NCBI RefSeq assembly: GCF_000153345.1 | Contig: NZ_CH724125.1 | Location: 375,653 to 439,652 of the forward strand | Length of the DNA: 64,000 nt | Direction of reading: 5' to 3' | From: Neptuniibacter caesariensis | Lineage (GTDB): Bacteria; Pseudomonadota; Gammaproteobacteria; Pseudomonadales; Balneatricaceae | Shown: positions 19,003 to 27,927 of the stretch, one piece after another | Layout: each line of letters starts with the position of its first letter | Numbering within the stretch: the stretch's first letter is position 1 | The notes under the pieces: model-generated | Seen by the model: only the letters and a program-made list of their open reading frames with translations | Database searches by the model: none | Told to the model about the DNA's origin: nothing | Translations under genes and position numbers: made by a program

Positions 19003-19838
19003 TGTCTAGCGATATTGCACTAATAAATGCTTATGAGCAGCTTGAACAAGCGCTTAGCGAACTTCGGTTGCTCTTGAATGATCAGCGAGTCATTTTCCAG
19101 CTGTTCACCCCCGATACTTCGGAAACTATAAACTTACCTCATCTCCTCACACAGATCTGGTACACGCAAGAAGGCGATGGCAGAAGGACGCTTAATCAAT
19201 ATGGCTTAGTGGGCGTCCCTCCTTCATTTATCCCATTACTTCAACAGATCAACCAAAAAAAACTGTTTTTTAAGCAAGCGATACAAGATTATCGTGAGCA
19301 GAATAAAGAACCTGGCCCTTTTCTGTTTAAAAGAGCATGTGAACTTAATCTTGGTTTGAGCAAATCCGGATTAGCGCGCTTACACCTTAAGCAGTGTTAT
19401 CGAACACTTCCGATCCTGGAAAGCTGCCCTGACAAAGTAACCTTCAGTTGGTATACCAGTGGTAAAAGCCAAAAGAAACTGAGTGTTAAGCAAGCACTAG
19501 AACGGCTTATGAAGATGGATACAGGACAGATTCACATTCAAATGCAAATTGAAGCTTTAAATAAACTCAGTGAGTCAGAACCACTGGTACAGATCCAGAA
19601 TCAAGTACCCGTTATACGAGCTAATATCGCCTGGAGGAGCGGTACTGACTGGGTAAGAAAGGCCAGAAATTGCCCACTCCCTCTTTTTTTTCCAATGAGT
19701 GAAGACAAACCATTTCCGGAATATAATACCCCAGCCTTAACACCACCGGAGAAACGTTCCCGGCAGTTCAGGGCTGACTCTGTTATTGAAACTGATCCCT
19801 ATTTACCAAGCTTACGCGTACATCGATACAAGAAATAA
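19002..19838 (+). CDS. Tus-like replication terminus-binding (Ter) family protein
   Basis: A 278-residue protein resembling E. coli Tus. By hand alignment its CYRTLPIL segment matches Tus AYRTLTVL, the following FSWYTSG-KKLS-ALERL matches FGWAN-KNLH-VLAQL, and the NCPLPLF segment near residue 225 matches ACPTPLI. Tus binds Ter sites and arrests forks from one side. The histidine of the Tus lock pocket does not appear conserved here, so specificity or mechanism may differ. The gene is coupled by TAATG overlaps to the PilZ gene before it and the membrane protein gene after it. No convincing Ter site is adjacent. Confidence 0.65.
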   Translation: MSSDIALINAYEQLEQALSELRLLLNDQRVIFQLFTPDTSETINLPHLLTQIWYTQEGDGRRTLNQYGLVGVPPSFIPLLQQINQKKLFFKQAIQDYREQNKEPGPFLFKRACELNLGLSKSGLARLHLKQCYRTLPILESCPDKVTFSWYTSGKSQKKLSVKQALERLMKMDTGQIHIQMQIEALNKLSESEPLVQIQNQVPVIRANIAWRSGTDWVRKARNCPLPLFFPMSEDKPFPEYNTPALTPPEKRSRQFRADSVIETDPYLPSLRVHRYKK

Positions 19839-20140
19839 TGAGCAAAGAGAAATCAAATAAACTCCCCCATCATATCGCTGTTGCGATTGGTTTTGCCGGC
19901 TTAATTTTATGGTATTACGCTGGTAAAGAACTCGGCTTCCTTGACTGGATGATTCAGCAGGTTCCTCGTGAATACGCAGGCGCCGGGATGATGCTAGGCG
20001 TCATGATCATGATGACACCTGGTTTTTATCTTTGGACCTTATACAACCGCTGGATAGAGAAAAAGCTCAGCGTTAAAGGTATCTATTACGAAGATGAGTT
20101 CTACAAAGAGAATGAAGAACTGAAAAATAAGAAGAAATAA
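19838..20140 (+). CDS. Small two-pass membrane protein, unknown function
   Basis: A 100-residue protein with two hydrophobic segments (about residues 12-32 and 43-66) and a highly charged C-terminus ending in a lysine run. I do not recognise a family. Its start overlaps the Tus-like gene's stop, and an intrinsic terminator follows 31 bp downstream, so it is the third and last gene of the PilZ operon. Confidence 0.8.
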   Translation: MSKEKSNKLPHHIAVAIGFAGLILWYYAGKELGFLDWMIQQVPREYAGAGMMLGVMIMMTPGFYLWTLYNRWIEKKLSVKGIYYEDEFYKENEELKNKKK

Positions 20141-20171
20141 ATAGCAGCATTTCGTAAAGACCTATTCAAAT

Positions 20172-20200
20172 AAGCCCCGCTCAGGGGCTTGTTTCTTTCT
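20172..20200 (+). terminator. Intrinsic terminator after the PilZ operon
   Basis: A 7-bp stem (AAGCCCC/GGGGCTT, 5-nt loop, 20172-20190) is followed by a T-rich tract (GTTTCTTTCT). It ends the plus-strand three-gene operon. Confidence 0.85.
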
Positions 20201-20358
20201 AATTCCTCTCATCTGCCTCTCCAACTCCTTCAGCCGTAGTTAATCTACTCCATGTATGCTAGTGAAAATATTTCAGTTTCAAAATTTGCAGAATCTCCAA
20301 CGGCTTCCTGTAATTAATGAACAGGTGTCCCTTCCTAGGCCATCAGGGAGCGATTTAC

Positions 20359-21594
20359 ATGAACAGATTAGTAAAGACATTCGCGCTGCTGCTGATAGCA
20401 TCGCACACATATGCCGAAGCAGAGACTTATGCTCTGTTAGATTCAGGTATTGAACAGATAACTGAAAGTGCCGGGGCAATGTCGTTAACCGAAACCCCAG
20501 AACCGCAAGGCATAGAAAAACAGATCTTAGCCCTTGAAGAGCATAAAATACGCCTAGAGCAATTATCCCTGGCCAATCAATGGCCTAGTTTACTTAAAAC
20601 TAAACTCTTAAGATTTGGCGATGAAAGCACGGTTATACCAAAACTAAGAACGCGCTTAATGCTGCTAGGGGATCTTGATGAACTTGTGCATTGTGAACTG
20701 GATGACCCTTTATTTGGTATCGACCTACATAACGCACTGATTAAGTTCCAAAAACGTCATGGTTTAAAAGCTGATGGTATTTACGGTCCTGCCACAAGAC
20801 GAGAACTAAACGTCTCACCGAGCAGTCGTGCCCTCCAGATTACTGTCAACATCGATAGATTAAAGTCATTCAACCCCGTTTCTGATCGTTACATTCAGGT
20901 TAACATTCCAGAATACCGGCTCAGATTATTTGAACACGGAGCTGAAATACTCTCAATGAAAACGATTGTTGGTAAAAAAAAACGTAAGACGCCAGTATTT
21001 AATACCACAGTAAACAGACTTGTCATTAATCCCTCATGGCATGTGCCAAAAAGCATTGCTTACAAGGATATCGTTCCTGAACTTGAATCAGACCCTGAAT
21101 ATTTAAAAAAAATGAATCTCAAACTGGTCACTGGCTGGGGTAATTCAAAGACCATACTCAGTCAGGATCAGGTTGACCTTGACAAGCTCTATAAAGGTGA
21201 AAACTACCAAAGGTTCTGGGAACCACCAAGTAATAACGGCACACTTGGTTCAGTTAAGTTTTTAACTACGGGCCCCTATTCTGTATACCTTCACGATACC
21301 AGTGCTAAAAGATTGTTCGAAAAAGAAACACGGGCATTTAGCTCCGGATGTATCAGAGTAGAAAAACCGAGATCACTGGCAAATGAGTTGATGCGTATGA
21401 CCCATGGGTGGGAAAAAGAAAAGCTAGACACCTACTTTAACGACACTGAACGTAAGACTATCAATATGCCTGACACAATAGACTTACATGTAACTTATTG
21501 GACTGCTTTTATCGATGAGAATGGATTAAATTTCCGCAGAGACCTTTATAAAAAAGATCGTTGGGAGATCGCCCAACTGAAGCAAACTGAATAA
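20359..21594 (+). CDS. L,D-transpeptidase, YcbB/LdtD type
   Basis: A 411-residue periplasmic L,D-transpeptidase forming 3-3 peptidoglycan crosslinks. I chose the ATG at 20359 because GGGAG lies 8 bp upstream and the product begins with a clean signal peptide (MNRLVKTFALLLIASHTYA). A peptidoglycan-binding domain (FQKRHGLKADGIYGPATRREL) precedes the YkuD catalytic domain, whose active-site cysteine lies in SSGCIRV. It is much shorter than E. coli LdtD (about 615 residues). The mepK-like gene follows, as in E. coli. Confidence 0.93.
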   Translation: MNRLVKTFALLLIASHTYAEAETYALLDSGIEQITESAGAMSLTETPEPQGIEKQILALEEHKIRLEQLSLANQWPSLLKTKLLRFGDESTVIPKLRTRLMLLGDLDELVHCELDDPLFGIDLHNALIKFQKRHGLKADGIYGPATRRELNVSPSSRALQITVNIDRLKSFNPVSDRYIQVNIPEYRLRLFEHGAEILSMKTIVGKKKRKTPVFNTTVNRLVINPSWHVPKSIAYKDIVPELESDPEYLKKMNLKLVTGWGNSKTILSQDQVDLDKLYKGENYQRFWEPPSNNGTLGSVKFLTTGPYSVYLHDTSAKRLFEKETRAFSSGCIRVEKPRSLANELMRMTHGWEKEKLDTYFNDTERKTINMPDTIDLHVTYWTAFIDENGLNFRRDLYKKDRWEIAQLKQTE

Positions 21595-21682
21595 TCCTCA
21601 TGCAAACAACTGTTCATATTATATACAACCCATGATCGTTAGGTCATAATCAGCCCGTCTGTATCTATAGTATGAAAGTTAA

Positions 21683-22249
21683 ATGTCGTATAAGCCTGAT
21701 GGGCACTGCCCTACTCGAAGAAAGCTTCTTAAAGCCATTGGTGGTATCTCTGCATTATCTGCTATCTCAAACCCAGCTATTGCCAACATCCATAAGCCAC
21801 AGGAACGTTCCTTATCTTTATTGAATCTCCATACTGGGGAATCAATTAACAGTACATTTTTGGCTGGTGGAGAGTATCAATATGACAGCCTGGCTGATCT
21901 GAACCATGTTCTGCGTGATCACCGTACCGATCAGGCTATGAATATGGATAAGCAGTTGCTGTTATTACTCAATGAACTGCAACAAACCTTTGGCGAGCAC
22001 AATCCTATTCATGTAATTTCAGCTTATCGCTCACCAAAAACCAATGCGATGTTAAGTCAGAAAAACAGCAAGGTTGCTAAGAAAAGTTACCACATGAAGG
22101 GTCAGGCCATAGACATTAGAATTCCTGGTGTGGAACTAAAAGACCTGCATAAAGCCTCTTTGGATTTAAAAGCCGGTGGCGTTGGACTTTATACTCGAAG
22201 CAATTTCATCCACCTCGATGTTGGCCGAGTCAGGCGCTGGGGAAGTTAA
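21683..22249 (+). CDS. mepK: MepK-type peptidoglycan endopeptidase (DUF882)
   Basis: A 188-residue DUF882/YcbK protein with an N-terminal twin-arginine-like signal (RRKLLKAIGGISALSA). The zinc-peptidase motifs SYHMKGQAIDIRI and FIHLDVGRVRRW give the expected His, Asp and His ligands. E. coli MepK cleaves 3-3 crosslinks. Its place directly after an LdtD-like gene matches the substrate link: one enzyme makes the bond and the other opens it. Confidence 0.92.
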   Translation: MSYKPDGHCPTRRKLLKAIGGISALSAISNPAIANIHKPQERSLSLLNLHTGESINSTFLAGGEYQYDSLADLNHVLRDHRTDQAMNMDKQLLLLLNELQQTFGEHNPIHVISAYRSPKTNAMLSQKNSKVAKKSYHMKGQAIDIRIPGVELKDLHKASLDLKAGGVGLYTRSNFIHLDVGRVRRWGS

Positions 22250-22270
22250 TAGATCAACATAAGCTCCACC

Positions 22271-22567
22271 TCACTGCCTGGTAGGTGGAGCTATCATTTC
22301 ACCACTAGTCGTGATTGGTTTCGATTCCTGCCTTCTCACAGAGTTACCTGTTGTCGGCGGCGTGTAAGTTTTCATTGAAGTAAAACGATCAATTTTCAAC
22401 TCTCCAGCTCTAATATCTCCCTGCACCACCAACCTTTCCTCTCCCTGAGGAGGTTTGTCGCTGTAGTGCTTAATACCGTCACTGTCAGTCCACGTATAAA
22501 TTGTTCCTGCAGATATCGCGCATGAAAAAAAGGTAGTAAGAATTAAAGTACTTAATTTCAAATGCAT
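22271..22567 (-). CDS. DUF4124-domain secreted protein
   Basis: A 98-residue protein with a signal peptide followed by a DUF4124 core (IYTWTDSDGIKHYSDKPP). The frame is open back to 22723, but the ATG at 22567 has an AGGAGGGA Shine-Dalgarno and begins the signal peptide, so the longer form is unlikely. It is convergent with mepK. The family has no assigned function. Confidence 0.88.
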   Translation of the reverse strand: MHLKLSTLILTTFFSCAISAGTIYTWTDSDGIKHYSDKPPQGEERLVVQGDIRAGELKIDRFTSMKTYTPPTTGNSVRRQESKPITTSGEMIAPPTRQ

Positions 22568-22713
22568 GCAAGTTCCCTCCTCTCCAATAATATTAGCAGT
22601 AATCAATAAATTTGCTGGATCAAACAATTGTTTAATCCTGTAACAATTCATACATCTGTTGCTTCTAGAATCATCGGTCCTCCGAATCTGCATAAGTAAC
22701 AGAGAGTAGTATC

Positions 22714-24567
22714 GTGAAAACAACTGTATTTGACCTTATCTGGAAACTGAAGCGAGAGCTGGAAAAGCATGGTCATAATAAAATCGATCTGCACCGATTC
22801 ACCCATGAACAAGATTACAGGCAGGCAATACTGCTCAATGTAGATATCAGCGAACTGCATTTTAGTAAGGCACTTGAAGAGATCTACAAGGACCTTCTGC
22901 AAAATGAACGTTTAGACCTGGCAAAAGAAGTGGAAGTACCCGATCAGCCTTCAGAAAAAATACTTACCTCCCCTGAAGTCAAACCTGCGAGTAACACTAC
23001 TGCCTATTTGGCCTTCGCACTTATTGTTCTACTGGTATCAGGTTTTGGCTATATGCTTTTTGATGACAGTGCCGATGACCCGACAATCGCAGATGTTAAG
23101 CCCATGGTCATCAAGAAGTCATCTGAGAGGCCGTCGCTTTCTGGTAATACATCTGCCTTAGTAACAGAAAAGTCGATTGAAGAACTAAGCCCTGCTAAGT
23201 CAGTTGAAGACCAAACGATTACAGAAAAAATAGTTGCCCAGATTCCCGAAGTACTAAAACCCGAACCCCAAAAACCTTTATTCAGGCTTTACGGCTCAAA
23301 CACGATTGGCGAAGTGTTAGCTCCAGAGTTAATAAAAGCCTTCTATAAAAGCGAAGGTGCTAGCCAAATCAGCATCGAGAAAACTGATGTCGAGGTTGAA
23401 AACAACATCAAACTTAAGCTAGCTGGTGATGATGCAGAATCGATGATTCCAATTCATGCTCACGGCTCCAGTACAGGTTTTAAAGCCCTTGATCAGAACC
23501 AGACAGATCTAGCGATGGCCTCACGCCGAATTAAAGACAAAGAGCTAAAACAACTGGGGCCAAAATATGGAAACCTGCGTTCAAAGAGCACTGAACATAT
23601 TATAGGAATGGATGGTCTAGCGGTGATCGTAAATCCTTCAAATCCAATAGATAACCTAAGCACGGAACAATTGGCTAAGTTGTTCTCTGGTAATGCAGTC
23701 AATTGGAAGGAATTCGGTGGTCAGGATGCACCTGTTAAAGTCTTTGCCCGCGACACTAATTCCGGTACCTGGGATTCGTTTAAAAGCATGGTGCTTAAGA
23801 AGCACGGCGTTAAACTTGTTGAAAATGCCGTTAGAATCGAGTCCAGTGTCGAACTATCAGACCAGGTGAGCAAGACGCCCGGAGCCATCGGTTTTATTGG
23901 CCTTCCTTATGTACTGCGATCAAAAGCACTGGCTATATCAGATGATAGAAATGGTAATCCAATCTATCCGACAACATTTACTATCTCCACAGAAGACTAT
24001 CCGTTGGTAAGACGACTCTATATCTATGAGCCGTCTACTATTGATACGGATTCTCAAGCACATAAATTCATCACTTTCGTGCTTTCAGAAGCAGGTCAGC
24101 AGGTTGTAAAAGAAGCCGGGTTCATCTCGCAAAATATCTATAAAACAAAACCGATGATGACGGCGAGCCTTCCGCAGAATTATCTTGCTGCCATCGCCAA
24201 TGCGGATCGCCTTTCTTTGAACTTCCGATTCCACAGCGGGACGTTTCAGTTGGATAACAAAGCCGAGCGTGATCTGCAGCGTGTTGTAGATTTCTTTGAA
24301 AAGAATCCAGGGCAGCAAGCCATGCTTATCGGATTCTCAGACAGTATCGGTGACCCTGCGGCTAATGCTTCACTCTCTCTTCAACGCGCAAAAGCCGTTG
24401 AAAGAGCACTACTCGCACGTGGGATAAATATCCAAACAACACTGGGCATGGGGGAAGCTGCACCGATCGCATCAAATCAGACTCGAATCGGTCGCGAACG
24501 TAATCGACGTGTAGAGATATGGGTTAACAGTAATACTACGTCAGGTTATAACGCAGCTATCAGATAG
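22714..24567 (+). CDS. Membrane-anchored PstS-like/OmpA fusion protein
   Basis: A 617-residue three-part protein. A charged N-terminal region of about 100 residues precedes one membrane segment (TAYLAFALIVLLVSGFGYML). A periplasmic PstS-like domain follows (LYGSNTIGE, DTNSGTWDSF, TPGAIGFIGL), then a C-terminal OmpA peptidoglycan-binding domain (GFSDSIGDPAANASLSLQRA, RNRRVEIWV). The layout suggests an inner-membrane protein that reaches the cell wall and binds a small oxyanion. No Pst transporter genes are adjacent, so a sensing or structural role is as plausible as transport. Confidence 0.85.
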   Translation: MKTTVFDLIWKLKRELEKHGHNKIDLHRFTHEQDYRQAILLNVDISELHFSKALEEIYKDLLQNERLDLAKEVEVPDQPSEKILTSPEVKPASNTTAYLAFALIVLLVSGFGYMLFDDSADDPTIADVKPMVIKKSSERPSLSGNTSALVTEKSIEELSPAKSVEDQTITEKIVAQIPEVLKPEPQKPLFRLYGSNTIGEVLAPELIKAFYKSEGASQISIEKTDVEVENNIKLKLAGDDAESMIPIHAHGSSTGFKALDQNQTDLAMASRRIKDKELKQLGPKYGNLRSKSTEHIIGMDGLAVIVNPSNPIDNLSTEQLAKLFSGNAVNWKEFGGQDAPVKVFARDTNSGTWDSFKSMVLKKHGVKLVENAVRIESSVELSDQVSKTPGAIGFIGLPYVLRSKALAISDDRNGNPIYPTTFTISTEDYPLVRRLYIYEPSTIDTDSQAHKFITFVLSEAGQQVVKEAGFISQNIYKTKPMMTASLPQNYLAAIANADRLSLNFRFHSGTFQLDNKAERDLQRVVDFFEKNPGQQAMLIGFSDSIGDPAANASLSLQRAKAVERALLARGINIQTTLGMGEAAPIASNQTRIGRERNRRVEIWVNSNTTSGYNAAIR

Positions 24568-24615
24568 ATAGCGTGTATTCTGGAGACGTTCATTGAACGG
24601 CTCCAGTACTGTCCA

Positions 24616-25476
24616 TCAAGATCCCTTAATACAAGAACTGAGGTTATCTCTAATAAAACTTTCAGCACTTGGCGAAACAAACAGCGTTAAACGACGCCGC
24701 ATTCCAGATTCATTAAAAGGTATAAATTTAACTCCCTCCTCTATCAGGCCTGACGCCGTAACGGTAATACCCAAACCTGATTTAACTAATGAGAGCGCCC
24801 TTGAGTACTGATCAACCCGATGCTTTACATTAAGTTTGATGTTTTCATCTTTTAAACGCTGAATAACGACGTTTCTATATTCCCAGCGCCTGATTTCAAT
24901 AACAGGCTCATCTATTAGCTCCATAAGGCTGATACTGTCACGTTGCGCTAAATGGTTATCGAAAGGCACCGCAACCCCATAGGATTCTTCACCTAATATC
25001 AGCGCACGTGCCCCTTGTGGCAGTCGCTCATTTTCGTAGGTAATACCAAAAGCCATATCAAACTCAGCCTTGCCCACTGCGCTGAGCATTTTATCCGGTG
25101 CCGTGTCTGTGATACTGAAGGAAAGATCAGGGACCAATTCAGTAAAATCAGCCAGAAGCGAAGATAGCTTGGGTAGTGGATAGTTTGAAGCGACACAAAG
25201 TTTGAGATGGATTGCTTCAGTATTTTCCTGAAAAGAGGTTTTTACAGCACCATATTCTTTAAGAATACGCTGCGCTGAGATTTTAAACTTCTCACCCTGT
25301 ACGGTAAGCAGCGCTTGTTTCCTACCGCGGGTAAAAAGCGTAACGCCAAGCTCGTCTTCAAGTTTGCTGATCGAAGAGGAAATCGAAGGTTGCGATATGT
25401 GAACTTTTTCCGCGCCACGCGTAAAACTGCCGGTTTCTACAATTGCGATAAAGTGCTTAAGCTGGCGAATCTCCAT
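24616..25476 (-). CDS. LysR-family transcriptional regulator
   Basis: A 286-residue LysR regulator with an N-terminal helix-turn-helix (LKHFIAIVETGSFTRGAEKV, ISQPSISSSISKLEDELG) and a periplasmic-binding-like effector domain. The gene lies downstream of an MFS transporter gene on the same strand, 174 bp away. A stem-loop region separates them. The effector is unknown. Confidence 0.93.
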   Translation of the reverse strand: MEIRQLKHFIAIVETGSFTRGAEKVHISQPSISSSISKLEDELGVTLFTRGRKQALLTVQGEKFKISAQRILKEYGAVKTSFQENTEAIHLKLCVASNYPLPKLSSLLADFTELVPDLSFSITDTAPDKMLSAVGKAEFDMAFGITYENERLPQGARALILGEESYGVAVPFDNHLAQRDSISLMELIDEPVIEIRRWEYRNVVIQRLKDENIKLNVKHRVDQYSRALSLVKSGLGITVTASGLIEEGVKFIPFNESGMRRRLTLFVSPSAESFIRDNLSSCIKGS

Positions 25477-25534
25477 TTCATAGAGCCCATCTATGCTAAT
25501 GATAAATTCAATCGATTATACATATGCAAGATAA

Positions 25535-25652
25535 AGAGAGATACTTAATTAGCAGGAGTTAGCACTCAACCCCGATCCAAGAGTGCTGTTGCTTAATTCT
25601 CCTAAATGACCGCTTTGGCTCGTTTCTGCGATGACAGAAACGAGCTTTTTTT
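25535..25652 (+). ncRNA. Candidate small RNA with intrinsic terminator
   Basis: A structured plus-strand stretch lies between the LysR and MFS genes, both on the minus strand. A first hairpin (AGCACTC/GAGTGCT, 25561-25587) sits between GGAG and CTCC elements that could extend it. An 11-bp stem (25618-25628 with 25635-25645) follows, then seven T residues. That terminator points along the plus strand, so it does not serve either neighbouring gene. The T-run ends in the MFS stop codon, so the transcript would reach the MFS 3' end. No promoter was confirmed. Confidence 0.4.
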
Positions 25653-26871
25653 ATGCATTCGCCTGATATGCAGAAAGCCTTTTAGGCGTGATGGGCAGAT
25701 GAACGGCCGCAGCCAGTATTCCAAGACCCGCGCTAATCACTAGTGCAAGCTCATAAGAACCATAAGTATCAAATATGATGCCTCCCGACCAGCTCCCGAC
25801 AAATGCACCTATCTGATGACTCAACATCACAAATCCAAATAGTGATGCCAAGTTCTGTGTGCCAAATATCTGGGCAACCGCCCCACTAGTCAGCGGTACC
25901 GTAGATAGCCAGAGCACGCCCATTAATACAGAGAAAGTATAGAAAAGTGCTGTATTCATCGGAATAAATAACAGCAGCATCAAGAGACAAGCACGTAGCC
26001 AATAGACCAGTAGTAATAACCAGGGCTTATGCCAACGGTCGCCCGCCCAACCGGCAATGATTACCCCGACAACATTAGCCAAACCAATAACAGCCAATGA
26101 ACTGGAAGCCATTTCTGGTGGTAGCCCACAGTAACTCACTACGCCTGCCATATGCACAGTCATCATAGCTATATGAAAACCGCAGACAAAGAAACCTAAG
26201 TTGAGGAGCTGATAGTCACGGTTTTTAAACGCCTCACCAATGGCCTGCCAATTAAATAGTTTTGTAGGTTCTTTTACTTCTTTTAAGCTCCCTTGTTCAG
26301 CGGCAGGATCTTTCATAAACCAACAGGCAATAAAAATGATCGCCATGGAAGCGCCAAACAACATGAAGATCTCAGACCAATTCAGAAACGCATCCGTTTG
26401 GTTTAGTGCCGTCGCATAGAAAAACTGACCTAGTGAACCTCCCGCACTGGTTATACCCAGAGCAAATGTTCTTTTCTTTGCAGGAAAGCGCTTACCTACA
26501 GCACCAAGCACTATAGGGAAAGTTGTTGCGCCAACGCCTATCCCAATAAGAATGGCGTTAGCGAAAAAGAAACCCAAACTGCTTTCCGTTAAGGCCGCCC
26601 AAAACATTCCTGCAATAAAGATAACTGTTCCCGCAATCAGTATCTTGGCTGTTCCATAACGTTCAGCCATCATACCCGCGATCGGCGACACCGCACCCCA
26701 TAGAAGATTTTGTACACCAAACCCAAATGCAATCTCCGATGTCGGAACACTTAGATCTATGCTGATTTCAGGTAGCAACAGACCCGTGGTTAAACGGATC
26801 CCCATATTGCAGCCTAAAATTATGAAGGCCGCAGCAACAACCCACCATGGATTAATTACAGATCTGTTCAC
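25651..26871 (-). CDS. Major facilitator superfamily transporter
   Basis: A 406-residue MFS transporter with about 12 hydrophobic segments. An MFS loop-like motif (GMMAERYGTAKILIAG) follows the second segment, and a matching GWAGDRWHKPW is in the second half. It resembles the oxalate/formate-type or CynX-like branch only loosely, and I cannot name a substrate. The EamA exporter gene lies 70 bp upstream on the same strand. Confidence 0.9.
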   Translation of the reverse strand: MNRSVINPWWVVAAAFIILGCNMGIRLTTGLLLPEISIDLSVPTSEIAFGFGVQNLLWGAVSPIAGMMAERYGTAKILIAGTVIFIAGMFWAALTESSLGFFFANAILIGIGVGATTFPIVLGAVGKRFPAKKRTFALGITSAGGSLGQFFYATALNQTDAFLNWSEIFMLFGASMAIIFIACWFMKDPAAEQGSLKEVKEPTKLFNWQAIGEAFKNRDYQLLNLGFFVCGFHIAMMTVHMAGVVSYCGLPPEMASSSLAVIGLANVVGVIIAGWAGDRWHKPWLLLLVYWLRACLLMLLLFIPMNTALFYTFSVLMGVLWLSTVPLTSGAVAQIFGTQNLASLFGFVMLSHQIGAFVGSWSGGIIFDTYGSYELALVISAGLGILAAAVHLPITPKRLSAYQANA

Positions 26872-26941
26872 TAATCACCTAAATAACATAGGGTTTACCC
26901 CAATGAAATGAGCCAGCATTCTACCCAGTTATTACATTAGA

Positions 26942-27835
26942 TCAAGTTTTTATATGTGCCTTCTTCTCAAACTTAACACCTGCTATAACTGAACCAATAA
27001 CAATCAGCAGGCATGCAACGAGTAATGTCTTGGTTAACAGTTCATCGGTGAACAAAACCAGCAACAGTGTAGAGATCAGGGGCGCTGAATAGCTTAAAAC
27101 CCCAAGTAGTTGGATATTGCCTCGCTTCATCCCATAGTCCCAGGTGAAAAATGCCAGCCCCATTGGCCCCAGAGCCAAACCCACAATCCCTATCCATTGT
27201 ATTGAAGTTTCAGGTAGCACTGTTTGCTCGAAGATAAAATGGGCAATAGCCGCGAGAACTGCGGTGAATAAACAATACCAGCCAACAATACCGGTTGAGA
27301 CCTGACTAATTAAACGGGTCAATACAGAATAGCTTGACCAGATAAGGGCGCAAGCTGCTGCAAACAGATAGCCTGCTGCGTATTCAGAACTTAACCCGTT
27401 ACCACCCTGGGTGATAATTAACGCGCAACCGGTCAGCGCTAGAACAGCACCTAAGGTATGTTTCACCTTAAGGTTCTCTCCCGGAAGAAGTGCAGAAAAG
27501 AGAACAATAAACAGTGGCCAGAGGTACGCAATCAGCGAAACATCTACAGCAGGCGCTCTCGCCATCGCAGCAAAGTAACAAAAGTGATAACTCAGATAAC
27601 CGCCTATGCCAACCAACCACACTTTTTTGGGTTGTTTAAGGTAACGAAAGCCGCTTTCGCCTCGGTATAGCCATCGTATCTGCATACCCAGATAGGCAAG
27701 AAAGAACGTCATTGCCATCAGCTGTAAGGGAGGAATAGCGCCATCGGTTAATTTTGTGAGTAGCGCTAGCGTGCCCCAAAGGACAATTGAGATAAAACCG
27801 ATAGCCGTGGCTGCAGTTGTTGAATAATTTTGCAT
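26942..27835 (-). CDS. EamA/DMT-superfamily transporter
   Basis: A 297-residue protein with about ten membrane segments in two EamA repeats. Members often export amino acids or metabolites. It follows an AraC regulator and an Asp/Glu racemase gene on the same strand, so export of an amino acid or derivative is a reasonable but unproven guess. Confidence 0.9.
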   Translation of the reverse strand: MQNYSTTAATAIGFISIVLWGTLALLTKLTDGAIPPLQLMAMTFFLAYLGMQIRWLYRGESGFRYLKQPKKVWLVGIGGYLSYHFCYFAAMARAPAVDVSLIAYLWPLFIVLFSALLPGENLKVKHTLGAVLALTGCALIITQGGNGLSSEYAAGYLFAAACALIWSSYSVLTRLISQVSTGIVGWYCLFTAVLAAIAHFIFEQTVLPETSIQWIGIVGLALGPMGLAFFTWDYGMKRGNIQLLGVLSYSAPLISTLLLVLFTDELLTKTLLVACLLIVIGSVIAGVKFEKKAHIKT

Positions 27836-27927
27836 AAGATCTTTCCTTCTGAAGACCTTAGTAGGCTAACGGGAAGTTACCGATATGTTTTTAGTAAAAC
27901 TGCAGTCATTTTTCGCGAAACGGCGAA

